A stretch of 37,256 bases of DNA. Origin: a virus. The stretch's first letter is position 1; each line of letters begins with the position of its first letter. The DNA is taken from positions 1 through 37,256 of IMG/VR virus record IMGVR_UViG_3300008120_000141, one strand, 5' to 3'. Shown here in pieces: positions 6,710 to 11,961 of this stretch. Below the pieces are notes generated by a model. It was given only the letters and a program-made list of their open reading frames with translations, had not been told where the DNA came from and ran no database searches. Made by a program: the position numbers and the translations under genes.

Positions 6710-7179
6710 AAACAAAATTTCGTGATGCGTATATGAAAGTTGCCGAGACATTCGCAGGATTGTCCTCGGCTAAAAGACTTCATGTTGGTGCCATTGTAGT
6801 CAAAGATGACAGAATTATTTCAATTGGTTACAATGGTATGCCATCTGGTTGGGATAACAACTGTGAAGATAAAATCTATTGTGATGATGGTGATTGTTTA
6901 GAACAACAGTTACCAAAAGAGTCGGACACATGGAAAAGATATAAACTTAAAACCAAACCAGAGGTACTTCATGCAGAAACAAATGCGATTGCCAAGTTAG
7001 CTAAATCTACCGAATCTGGTATGGGTGCTACTATGTTTGTTACCCATGCTCCATGTTTGGACTGTGCCAAACTTATATACCAAAGTGGTATTAATAGTGT
7101 TCTATATCGGAACTCTTATCGGAGTGATGATGGTATCCAATTCCTACAAAAAGCAGCCGTTTGGGTGGAAAAAATCTAA
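6706..7179 (+). CDS. dCMP deaminase
   Basis: 157 residues. Zinc-dependent deaminase turning dCMP into dUMP for dTMP synthesis. The zinc motifs HAETNAI (His89, catalytic Glu91) and PCLDCAK (Cys117, Cys120) are intact; GAIVVKDDRIISIGYNGMPSGWDNNCED is the usual N-terminal core with the NGMPSG substrate loop. The start is GTG at 6706, overlapping the rubredoxin stop (GTGA). T4 Cd is longer (193). A late-promoter-like CCTAAATA follows the gene. Confidence 0.93.
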   Translation: MKTKFRDAYMKVAETFAGLSSAKRLHVGAIVVKDDRIISIGYNGMPSGWDNNCEDKIYCDDGDCLEQQLPKESDTWKRYKLKTKPEVLHAETNAIAKLAKSTESGMGATMFVTHAPCLDCAKLIYQSGINSVLYRNSYRSDDGIQFLQKAAVWVEKI

Positions 7180-7181
7180 TA

Positions 7182-7217
7182 CTCCTAAATAGCTGAGGGT
7201 AATTGTGCCCTTAGGAG
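7182..7217 (+). promoter_or_regulatory. Hairpin that hides the next ribosome binding site
   Basis: CTCCTAA (7182-7188) pairs perfectly with TTAGGAG (7211-7217), the Shine-Dalgarno of the SprT-like gene, with an inner GGG/CCC stem. Folding would block translation. CCTAAATA (7184-7191) in the 5' arm also resembles a late promoter with changes at the first bases. Confidence 0.55.
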
Positions 7218-7223
7218 ACCAGG

Positions 7224-7733
7224 ATGATTATTCGTGTGGTTAACTGTCCAGACAAAGATTTTAAGCCCTTTGTTGAAAGAGCTGCCCAATTCTTCGCTAA
7301 AGAATTGATACCTAATACACGGATAAGGAATAATTGTGCAACCGAAATTAAATTTTGTACAAAGATAGATGAATATGGTTTTGCTAGTATTGAAGATTAC
7401 AATACACAAAAACAACCTCGAAAATTCCTAATAGAAATAAATCCAAATATTGGATCCAGAAGAATACTGGAAACTTTGGCACATGAAATGGTTCATGTGA
7501 AACAATACATTGATGGTGAAACGAACGATGAGTTGACCCGATGGAGAGGTAAACGGGTTGATCCAGACAAAATTGATTATTGGGTTCAGCCATGGGAAAT
7601 AGATGCTTACGGCCGTGAACCAGGACTACTTACGAAGTTTGCTATATCTGAACACTTGTGGGAAACGTTTGCTGACTTTGTTGACCCATCTGGTCCAATA
7701 AATTATAATCCGATTGCATGGAAAAAAGAATGA
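7224..7733 (+). CDS. SprT-like zinc metalloprotease-fold protein
   Basis: 169 residues. LETLAHEMVHVKQYIDGE contains the HExxH zinc motif (His87, Glu88, His91), and PWEIDAYGREPGLL supplies a downstream acidic region as in SprT-like proteins. SprT/Spartan relatives cleave proteins crosslinked to DNA, and short relatives of this type are frequent in T4-like phages. The substrate here is unknown. AGGAG (7213-7217) precedes the ATG but lies in a hairpin. The next gene begins within its last codons. Confidence 0.78.
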   Translation: MIIRVVNCPDKDFKPFVERAAQFFAKELIPNTRIRNNCATEIKFCTKIDEYGFASIEDYNTQKQPRKFLIEINPNIGSRRILETLAHEMVHVKQYIDGETNDELTRWRGKRVDPDKIDYWVQPWEIDAYGREPGLLTKFAISEHLWETFADFVDPSGPINYNPIAWKKE

Positions 7734-8269
7734 GTGTTGAAGCGGATAAATTTACATATGGCCAAGGTAACATAAAAGTTATCACAAATGAACCAGGCGT
7801 AAAAGTAAAAATGGGTAAATACTGTTCAGTTGCTGGGGATGTAAAGGTCTTTCTTGGTGGCAATCATAGAGTTGATTGGATTACAACATTTCCTTTTGGC
7901 CACACAAGCACAAACGAAATCAACGTTGGTAAAGTTGAAGGACATCCAAGTACAAACGGTGATATAATTATTGGTAATGACGTTTGGTTAGGCACAGGAT
8001 GCACAATCATGTCTGGTGTAAAGATTGGTGATGGTGCTGTTGTTGCTGCACATTCACACGTTGTACGTGATGTTGAACCTTATGCCATGGTCGGTGGAAA
8101 TCCAGCAAGAACAATCAAACTTAGGTTTGAACAAAGAATTATTGATGCACTGATGGAATTAAAGTGGTGGGATTTAGATACAGATGTGGTAAAATTAATC
8201 GTCCCGAGCTTGTGTTCCGAACCAAATTATGATACAATACAAAACTTAATACAGAAGTATAAAAAATAA
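7730..8269 (+). CDS. Hexapeptide-repeat acetyltransferase (Vat/CatB type)
   Basis: About 179 residues. Left-handed beta-helix repeats are evident (VKMGKYCSVAGDVKVFLGG, then IIIGNDVWLGTGCTIMSGVKIGDGAVVAAHSHVVRDVEPYAMVGGNPAR), and GGNHRVDWITTFPF is the active-site region of xenobiotic acetyltransferases and related sugar acetyltransferases. The C-terminal helix after NPAR is also typical. The natural role may be acetylation of a surface sugar rather than drug resistance. The start may be ATG 7718 or 7730; 7730 overlaps the upstream stop (ATGA). Confidence 0.88.
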   Translation: MSVEADKFTYGQGNIKVITNEPGVKVKMGKYCSVAGDVKVFLGGNHRVDWITTFPFGHTSTNEINVGKVEGHPSTNGDIIIGNDVWLGTGCTIMSGVKIGDGAVVAAHSHVVRDVEPYAMVGGNPARTIKLRFEQRIIDALMELKWWDLDTDVVKLIVPSLCSEPNYDTIQNLIQKYKK

Positions 8270-8283
8270 TTTTTAATAACCGC

Positions 8284-8312
8284 TTGCCAAGACATAAAAG
8301 TTCCTATATAAT
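8284..8312 (+). promoter_or_regulatory. Sigma70 promoter
   Basis: TTGCCA (8284-8289), 17 bases, TATAAT (8307-8312). The expected start, about 8319, coincides with the ATG of a 36-codon ORF. Confidence 0.85.
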
Positions 8313-8318
8313 AACACT

Positions 8319-8429
8319 ATGACAAATTTTAAACACATATCCTTTACGTTGCATCAAGAGTATCGCACAATTAATTGTGGTGATAGCTCATGGGCGCCGA
8401 CCGGGTTTTGTGTAAAGAGAGAGAACTAA
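8319..8429 (+). CDS. Possible leaderless 36-residue ORF
   Basis: ATG at the expected transcription start, followed by 36 codons (MTNFKHISFTLHQEYRTINC, then a Trp-Ala-Pro-Thr-Gly stretch and a basic end). No ribosome binding site. It may be a leaderless peptide or a chance open frame inside a small RNA; the same region folds well. Confidence 0.35.
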   Translation: MTNFKHISFTLHQEYRTINCGDSSWAPTGFCVKREN

Positions 8430-8463
8430 AACATAAGTTCTAATTAAGACTCCAAACACAAGA

Positions 8464-8492
8464 CCCTAGACCTAAAAAATCTAGGGTTTTTT
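8464..8492 (+). terminator. Rho-independent terminator
   Basis: CCCTAGA (8464-8470) with TCTAGGG (8480-8486), then six T. Ends the unit from promoter 8284 before the tRNA block. Confidence 0.9.
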
Positions 8493-8519
8493 GTTTGTTG
8501 TTTCAATACAACATAGTGG

Positions 8520-8547
8520 TTGCCAGAATCTTTGGTTCTGATACAAT
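8520..8547 (+). promoter_or_regulatory. Sigma70 promoter of the first tRNA operon
   Basis: TTGCCA (8520-8525), 16 bases, TACAAT (8542-8547), 34 bases before tRNA-Gln. A small hairpin lies upstream and a boxA-like element follows, the same layout as at 9047-9143. Confidence 0.7.
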
Positions 8548-8553
8548 ACACTC

Positions 8554-8569
8554 TGTTCTTTAAAAATTT
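8554..8569 (+). promoter_or_regulatory. boxA-like antitermination element
   Basis: TGTTCTTTAAAAATTT closely follows the bacterial rRNA boxA (TGYTCTTTAACA), the NusB/S10 binding site for processive antitermination. It is in the leader between promoter 8520 and tRNA-Gln. Confidence 0.65.
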
Positions 8570-8581
8570 GTTGTAGTTTAT

Positions 8582-8655
8582 TGGGGTATAGCATAGTGGT
8601 AGTGCTGCGGACTTTGAATCCGTAGGTCCTTGTTCGATTCAAGGTACCCCAGCCA
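8582..8655 (+). tRNA. tRNA-Gln (TTG)
   Basis: Acceptor TGGGGTA/TACCCCA, anticodon TTG at 8614-8616, T-loop TTCGATT, G73 and encoded CCA. First tRNA of the main block. Confidence 0.95.
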
Positions 8656-8689
8656 TATAAAAACACATTGATGCAGTGTGTTTCTATAT
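8655..8689 (+). other. Hairpin joining tRNA-Gln and tRNA-Ser
   Basis: ATATA-A-AAACACA (8655-8667) pairs with TGTGTTT-C-TATAT (8677-8689) with one mismatch. It fills the spacer exactly, so it may be a processing signal (for example for RNase III). Confidence 0.6.
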
Positions 8690-8781
8690 GGAAGATGATG
8701 CAGCGGGGTTGGTCCTGCGACTGGCCTTGAAAACCAGGTTCTCAGAAATGGGATGGGGTTCGACTCCTCCGTCTTCCGCCA
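8690..8781 (+). tRNA. tRNA-Ser (TGA)
   Basis: Acceptor GGAAGAT/GTCTTCC, anticodon TGA at 8728-8730, long class II variable arm, G73 and encoded CCA. A C-A mismatch closes the anticodon loop. Confidence 0.93.
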
Positions 8782-8786
8782 AACAT

Positions 8787-8874
8787 AGAAGGTTGCCCGA
8801 GCGGTTAAGGGAGCAGTTTGCTAAACTGTCGTTGCGAAAGCGGCGCATCGGTTCGAATCCGATACCTTCTGCCA
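8787..8874 (+). tRNA. tRNA-Ser (GCT)
   Basis: Acceptor AGAAGGT/ACCTTCT, anticodon GCT at 8820-8822, long variable arm, T-loop TTCGAAT, G73 and encoded CCA. Only five bases after tRNA-Ser(TGA). Confidence 0.95.
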
Positions 8875-8927
8875 GTAAATGCCAGCGAGACTGGGTAGTC
8901 AGAGAGGTCTTAAAAACGAAGAAACAT

Positions 8928-9003
8928 GTAGGTGTGACCCGAAAGGCTAGGGAGCAGATTGCAAATCTGTTTTATGCAGGTTCGATTCCTGTCACCTACT
9001 CCA
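8928..9003 (+). tRNA. tRNA-Cys (GCA)
   Basis: Acceptor GTAGGTG/CACCTAC, anticodon GCA at 8961-8963, U73 and encoded CCA. U73 is the classic cysteine identity base. Confidence 0.94.
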
Positions 9004-9010
9004 AAAATTA

Positions 9011-9066
9011 GTCGTATAAAAATTAAATTTGAAATTTATACGACAAGTGTTGTAGAAATACAACAC
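9011..9066 (+). other. Two perfect hairpins after tRNA-Cys
   Basis: Ten-pair stem 9011-9020/9035-9044, then eight-pair stem 9047-9054/9059-9066 with a GAAA tetraloop. No T-tract follows, so these look like processing or stability elements rather than terminators. The second one lies directly before a promoter. Confidence 0.65.
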
Positions 9067-9071
9067 ACTGG

Positions 9072-9100
9072 TTGACAGACATTCATGGTTGTGTTATACT
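9072..9100 (+). promoter_or_regulatory. Sigma70 promoter of the second tRNA operon
   Basis: TTGACA (9072-9077), 17 bases, TATACT (9095-9100). It restarts transcription ahead of tRNA-Glu. Confidence 0.85.
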
Positions 9101-9127
9101 TCATCTATGAATTGAGAAATCAATCAT

Positions 9128-9143
9128 TGTTCTTTAAAATTTT
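9128..9143 (+). promoter_or_regulatory. boxA-like antitermination element
   Basis: TGTTCTTTAAAATTTT, nearly the same as the element at 8554-8569 and at a similar position between promoter and first tRNA. Confidence 0.65.
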
Positions 9144-9154
9144 GAATGCTTTAT

Positions 9155-9230
9155 GCACCTATCGTCTAACGGTTAGGACGATGCCCTTTCAAGGCATAAA
9201 CGGCGGGTTCGATTCCCCCTAGGTGTACCA
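9155..9230 (+). tRNA. tRNA-Glu (TTC)
   Basis: Acceptor GCACCTA/TAGGTGT (1:72 is G-U), anticodon TTC at 9188-9190, encoded ACCA. Its last four bases also form the start of a 19-pair helix with downstream sequence. Confidence 0.93.
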
Positions 9231-9377
9231 TTGTTAAGTGTTATCAAGGTATCGTCATAGGACGCTATGACTATGCGGGCTCAACTGTGCGAGGAACGGG
9301 TCCTGATATAACTGCTATTCGCTTGTGAGTGCTAGCTACATTGTTCACAAATAGGCACGATAGCACTTAACAATGGT
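9227..9377 (+). ncRNA. Structured RNA closed by a 19-pair helix
   Basis: The arm 9227-9245 pairs with 9359-9377 over 19 positions with one G-U. Inside are a perfect seven-pair hairpin GTCATAG/CTATGAC with a GACG loop, a TTGTGA/TCACAA hairpin, and a TGCTATT/AATA-GGCA stem around it. No open frame. The element fills the space between tRNA-Glu and tRNA-Lys and reuses the CCA end of tRNA-Glu. It matches no RNA family I recognise. Confidence 0.7.
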
Positions 9378-9382
9378 AGTTT

Positions 9383-9456
9383 GGAGGTATAACTTAGTGG
9401 TAAAGTAGTAGGCTTTTAACCTATTAACCAGAGTTCGATTCTCTGTACCTCTACCA
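9383..9456 (+). tRNA. tRNA-Lys (TTT)
   Basis: Acceptor GGAGGTA/TACCTCT (G-U at 1:72), anticodon TTT at 9415-9417, T-loop TTCGATT, encoded ACCA. Confidence 0.94.
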
Positions 9457-9463
9457 AAAAATT

Positions 9464-9548
9464 GGAGATGCGGCAAAGTGGGAGAGTTGCGGCAGACTGT
9501 AAATCTGTTCTTTCGGGTGAGTAGGTTCGAATCTTACCATCTCCACCA
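9464..9548 (+). tRNA. tRNA-Tyr (GTA)
   Basis: Acceptor GGAGATG/CATCTCC, anticodon GTA at 9499-9501, class II variable arm as in bacterial tRNA-Tyr, encoded ACCA. Confidence 0.95.
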
Positions 9549-9754
9549 AATCCCGTTACCACTTTCGTTAAAGTGGCGTTTGATTAGCGAGAGAGATCCG
9601 GTGGCAGAAAACCGATAGCGGGGTGGGAATAAAGCACTCCCCAGACTCTGATAGGCAGAATCCTAACTGCACACAGACATTAGAATAAAATGGATGGACA
9701 GAGTAACTGCTCAATTAAGGGCTTGTGTGGAAACAAGTAGCTTATACTATTTTA
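9549..9754 (+). other. 206-base non-coding spacer with RNA-like folding
   Basis: No convincing ORF. Hairpins visible: CCACTTT/AAAGTGG with a CGTT loop (about 9558-9577), CGGT/ACCG, GGG-GTG/CAC-T-CCC, TAGG/CCTA, and CTTGT/ACAAG near 9723-9738. Base composition is richer in G+C than the coding genes nearby. It may be a stable RNA processed from the tRNA transcript; no known family is recognised. Confidence 0.5.
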
Positions 9755-9829
9755 GGTGCGTTCATATAATGGTCATTATCTCGGATTGTCTATCCGAAGA
9801 TGGGAGTTCGATTCTCCCACGCATCGCCA
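9755..9829 (+). tRNA. tRNA-Asp (GTC)
   Basis: Acceptor GGTGCGT/ACGCATC (one G-U), anticodon GTC at 9788-9790, T-loop TTCGATT, G73 and encoded CCA. Confidence 0.95.
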
Positions 9830-9857
9830 AATGTTATATTGTTGTAAGGAAATAAAA

Positions 9858-10214
9858 ATGAATATAGAAGATATGGTTGGTAAAGTGTTCACATCGGTGA
9901 CACAAGATGGTCGTGAAATGATATTTGCTAATGATACTGAAAAATTCAAATTCTATCATTATCAAGATTGTTGTGAATCGGTTTACATTGAAAGTGTTGT
10001 AGGCGATTTATCAGATTTAGAAGGTGAACCACTTTTGATTGCTGAAGAAGTATCAGGTGAAATACCAGAAGCTAGAGAAGATGAATACATTGAATCTCGT
10101 TCATGGACATTTTACAAATTTGCTACACGCAAAGGTTATGTTGATGTTCGTTGGTTGGGAGAATCAAACGGTTATTATTCTGAGTCAGTAGATTTAGAAT
10201 ATGAGTTAGTATAA
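9858..10214 (+). CDS. DUF7448-type conserved protein
   Basis: 118 residues. The segment YHYQDCCESVYIESVVGDLSDL, followed by GEPLLIAEEVS and SWTFYKFATRKGYVDVRWLGESNGYYSESVD, is the hallmark of a small family widespread in phages and bacteria (DUF7448 by my recollection). The function is unknown; the invariant QDCCE motif could be structural or metal-binding. AAGGA at 9846-9850 sets the ATG at 9858; longer versions starting inside tRNA-Asp are rejected. It is an island within the tRNA block, as often seen in phage tRNA clusters. Confidence 0.85.
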   Translation: MNIEDMVGKVFTSVTQDGREMIFANDTEKFKFYHYQDCCESVYIESVVGDLSDLEGEPLLIAEEVSGEIPEAREDEYIESRSWTFYKFATRKGYVDVRWLGESNGYYSESVDLEYELV

Positions 10215-10220
10215 GAATAT

Positions 10221-10295
10221 TCCAGAGTAGCACAGCGGTAGTGCAGTTGACTGTTAATCAATTGGTCGTAGGTTCGATCCCTGCCTCTGGAGCCA
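10221..10295 (+). tRNA. tRNA-Asn (GTT)
   Basis: Acceptor TCCAGAG/CTCTGGA, anticodon GTT at 10253-10255, T-loop TTCGATC, G73 and encoded CCA. Six bases after the DUF7448 gene. Confidence 0.95.
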
Positions 10296-10501
10296 AGCCG
10301 CTCCGCTTTGTTAGCGGATACTGTGACCCGCAGGATAGAAGTGAGGTGACTCTCAAGGGTGGTAGTCTTCTTACCGAAAGGCCGCTGGCAATGCGTTAAC
10401 GGTCCTGGTCGGGAAGCGGGTGGAAGGTGTGTGAGATTTGCGGGGCAACCCAAGAGATGATACACTAAATTACCGCCGCAGGATGCAGAGCATTTAATTT
10501 C
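10296..10501 (+). other. 206-base non-coding spacer, G+C-rich, RNA-like folding
   Basis: No convincing ORF on the plus strand. Hairpin TCCGCT/AGCGGA (10302-10318); long-range ACCCGC (10326-10331) with GCGGGT (10416-10421) enclosing GACT/AGTC and ACCG/CGGT stems; and GGG-GCAA-CCC (10442-10451), a GNRA tetraloop. Composition differs sharply from neighbouring genes. Possibly a stable RNA; no known family recognised. Confidence 0.5.
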
Positions 10502-10575
10502 GCCCTATTAGTATAATGGTATTACACCTGTTTTGTAGTCAGGTTACGGCAGTTCGATTCTGTCATGGGGCCCCA
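10502..10575 (+). tRNA. tRNA-Thr (TGT)
   Basis: Acceptor GCCCTAT/ATGGGGC (one T-G), anticodon TGT at 10534-10536, encoded CCA. The last pair of the anticodon stem is a U-U mismatch and position 73 is C, both slightly unusual. Confidence 0.9.
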
Positions 10576-10581
10576 GTTTTT

Positions 10582-10657
10582 CTCTCTGAAGCGTTATCAG
10601 GTTGCGTACACGGTTTGGGGCCGTGTGGTCAAGGTTCGAATCCTTGCAGGGAGACCA
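10582..10657 (+). tRNA. tRNA-Pro (TGG)
   Basis: Acceptor CTCTCTG/CAGGGAG, anticodon TGG at 10616-10618 in a strong CACGG/CCGTG stem, A73 and encoded CCA. Confidence 0.94.
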
Positions 10658-10663
10658 GTTTAT

Positions 10664-10737
10664 GGGGAATTAGTATAATGGGATTACGGCAGCTTTGCAA
10701 GCTGTTTATAGGAGTTCGATTCTCCTATTCTCCACCA
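10664..10737 (+). tRNA. tRNA-Ala (TGC)
   Basis: Acceptor GGGGAAT/ATTCTCC, anticodon TGC at 10696-10698, T-loop TTCGATT, encoded ACCA. The usual alanine G3-U70 pair is present. Confidence 0.95.
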
Positions 10738-10743
10738 AATTTC

Positions 10744-10818
10744 GGTGATGTAGCAAAACGGTAATGCACCTCCTTCATACGGAGAAGATTGGGGGCTCGA
10801 GTCCCTCCATCACCACCA
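10744..10818 (+). tRNA. tRNA with CAT anticodon (Met or Ile2)
   Basis: Acceptor GGTGATG/CATCACC, anticodon CAT at 10776-10778 in loop TTCATAC, T-loop CTCGAGT, encoded ACCA. Since an elongator Met and an initiator-like tRNA exist elsewhere in the block, and no other tRNA here reads ATA, an Ile2 (lysidine) role is plausible. Confidence 0.9.
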
Positions 10819-10825
10819 ATATTAT

Positions 10826-10900
10826 GGGCGATTAGTAAAATGAATATTACACAACGCTACGAACGTTGAAGTGGGAGTTTGATTCTCTCATCGCCCTCCA
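10826..10900 (+). tRNA. tRNA-Arg (ACG)
   Basis: Acceptor GGGCGAT/ATCGCCC, anticodon ACG at 10859-10861 in a perfect stem, U73 and encoded CCA. The D-loop has GA instead of GG and the T-loop TTTGATT has T at position 56, so the tertiary 19-56 pair would be A-U instead of G-C. Confidence 0.9.
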
Positions 10901-10904
10901 AAAT

Positions 10905-10979
10905 GCCGAGGTAGCTCAGTGGTAGAGCAGCGTCTTGATAAGGCGTTGGCCAAGAGTTCAATTCTCTTTCTCGGTACCA
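10905..10979 (+). tRNA. tRNA-Ile (GAT)
   Basis: Acceptor GCCGAGG/TCTCGGT with G-U pairs at both ends, anticodon GAT at 10937-10939, D-arm AGCTCAGTGGTAGAGC, encoded ACCA. Confidence 0.93.
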
Positions 10980-10982
10980 AAT

Positions 10983-11056
10983 ATCTCGCTGGTGTAATGG
11001 CAGCATAGCGGTCTCCAAAACCGTTGGTTGGGGTTCGAGTCCCTAGCGGGATGCCA
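10983..11056 (+). tRNA. tRNA-Trp (CCA)
   Basis: Acceptor ATCTCGC/GCGGGAT, anticodon CCA at 11015-11017 in loop CTCCAAA, G73 and encoded CCA tail. Confidence 0.94.
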
Positions 11057-11079
11057 AGTTTTATTAGAAGGTGGTTAAT

Positions 11080-11565
11080 ATGAAAAATTTTAATATAGAA
11101 GAAGTCAGACAATACCTTGCAAATCAAGGTCCTGATACCAAGGTTTATCTTGGTGCCGACTCTGAAAGAATCAGAGTGAATGGTGTTTGGTATGCTGACT
11201 ATGCTCTAGCAGTTGTAGTTCATATTGATGGCCGACATGGTTGTAAGATTTTCGGATATGTTCACCGTGAATTGGATTACGACCATAAGAAAAGTAAACC
11301 TGCTATGAGGTTGATGACTGAAGTTTATAAAGTTTCAGAATTGTTTCAATCATTAGCAGAAGTGTTGGAAGATTATCATGTTGAAGTTCATCTTGATTTA
11401 AATAAAGATGATGTTCATGGTAGTTCATGTGTTGTTCAGCAAGCAATTGGTTATATCAAAGGTACATGTAACATGACACCAATGGTTAAACCAGATGCAC
11501 CTGCTGCAAGTTTCTGTGCTGACAGATTGAAAAGAATTCTGGCAGAACAGGAAGCAATTCAGTAA
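11080..11565 (+). CDS. YkuK-like RNase H-fold protein (DUF458)
   Basis: 161 residues. TKVYLGADSERI (first strand with Asp), a long second strand pair (YALAVVVHIDGRHGCKIFGYVHREL), VEVHLDLN and IGYIKGTCNMTPMVKPDAPAASFCADRL match the YkuK/DUF458 family of RNase H-like proteins; KPDAPAAS...ADR is the C-terminal signature. The family may act on nucleic acid, but its activity is not established. AAGGTGG at 11068-11074 supports the ATG at 11080 rather than the GTG at 11071. Placed inside the tRNA block, it could take part in RNA maturation; this is inference from position only. Confidence 0.8.
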   Translation: MKNFNIEEVRQYLANQGPDTKVYLGADSERIRVNGVWYADYALAVVVHIDGRHGCKIFGYVHRELDYDHKKSKPAMRLMTEVYKVSELFQSLAEVLEDYHVEVHLDLNKDDVHGSSCVVQQAIGYIKGTCNMTPMVKPDAPAASFCADRLKRILAEQEAIQ

Positions 11566-11568
11566 TAT

Positions 11569-11643
11569 GGAGTTGTTAGTTTAGTGGTAAAACTGCGGGT
11601 TGTGATTCCGCCATCACGGGTTCGATTCCCGTACTTCTCCCCA
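11569..11643 (+). tRNA. tRNA-His (GTG)
   Basis: Anticodon GTG at 11602-11604, encoded extra G(-1) opposite C73 as in bacterial tRNA-His, T-stem ACGGG/CCCGT, encoded CCA. The acceptor stem has two consecutive U-U mismatches (pairs 4:69 and 5:68). Confidence 0.88.
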
Positions 11644-11649
11644 ATTTAT

Positions 11650-11724
11650 GCCTTGTTAGCTCAGTGGTAGAGCGCCCTCCTTACAAGTGGGATGTCGGCA
11701 GTTCGAAACTGTCACAAGGTACCA
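11650..11724 (+). tRNA. tRNA-Val (TAC)
   Basis: Acceptor GCCTTGT/ACAAGGT (G-U at 1:72), anticodon TAC at 11682-11684, encoded ACCA. One U-U mismatch in the anticodon stem. Confidence 0.92.
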
Positions 11725-11728
11725 TTAT

Positions 11729-11804
11729 GCTGCTTTAGCTGATGTGGTCATAGCGGTGGTTTGAAGAACCATTGAAAGAGGTTCGATTCCTCTAGGCAGC
11801 ACCA
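11729..11804 (+). tRNA. tRNA-Phe (GAA)
   Basis: Acceptor GCTGCTT/AGGCAGC, anticodon GAA at 11763-11765, T-loop TTCGATT, encoded ACCA. Confidence 0.94.
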
Positions 11805-11809
11805 AATAT

Positions 11810-11886
11810 GCCCAAGTGACGGAATAGGTATACGTACTTGATTCAAAATCAAGGTTATGTGGGCTCGAATCCCACCTTGGGTACCA
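11810..11886 (+). tRNA. tRNA-Leu (CAA), short variable arm
   Basis: Acceptor GCCCAAG/CTTGGGT, anticodon CAA at 11844-11846, Leu-type D-arm (GTGACGGAATAGGTATACG), A73 and encoded CCA. The variable region is only five bases (GTTAT) instead of a class II arm. Confidence 0.9.
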
Positions 11887-11887
11887 T

Positions 11888-11961
11888 GCTCTTATAGGTA
11901 AATGGCATACCACATCCATGGTAAGGATGTATCCTAAGTTCGATTCTTAGTAGGAGCACCA
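11888..11961 (+). tRNA. tRNA-Thr (GGT)
   Basis: Acceptor GCTCTTA/TAGGAGC, anticodon GGT at 11920-11922 in a perfect CATCC/GGATG stem, encoded ACCA. Second threonine acceptor; starts one base after tRNA-Leu(CAA). Confidence 0.94.

Larger units (their letters stand above)
8319..8492 (+). ncRNA. Candidate small RNA unit with own promoter and terminator
   Basis: A unit of about 170 bases bounded by promoter 8284 and terminator 8464-8492. Visible pairing: the palindrome CACAATTAATTGTG, AGAACT/AGTTCT flanking an eight-base loop, and TTTGTGT with ACACAA enclosing that hairpin. It may be a regulatory RNA or a short mRNA. It sits just before the first tRNA operon promoter. Confidence 0.5.

Noticed and set aside
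8676-9011. 111-codon plus-strand ORF over tRNA-Ser and tRNA-Cys
   Set aside because: It runs through three intact tRNAs and has no ribosome site; composition reflects tRNA sequence.
10175-10465. 96-codon minus-strand ORF across tRNA-Asn
   Set aside because: Antisense of a clear tRNA and of a folded spacer; no protein-like pattern.
9231-10501. Group I intron, tmRNA or RNase P RNA in the tRNA spacers
   Set aside because: Flanking tRNAs are complete, and I see no intron core, no tmRNA tag frame and no RNase P conserved motifs.
10888-11127. 79-codon minus-strand ORF over tRNA-Ile and tRNA-Trp
   Set aside because: Antisense of two tRNAs; recurring tRNA-derived peptide patterns such as GTRTPT are a known artefact.
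11725-11919. 64-codon minus-strand ORF over tRNA-Phe and tRNA-Leu
   Set aside because: Entirely antisense of tRNAs.
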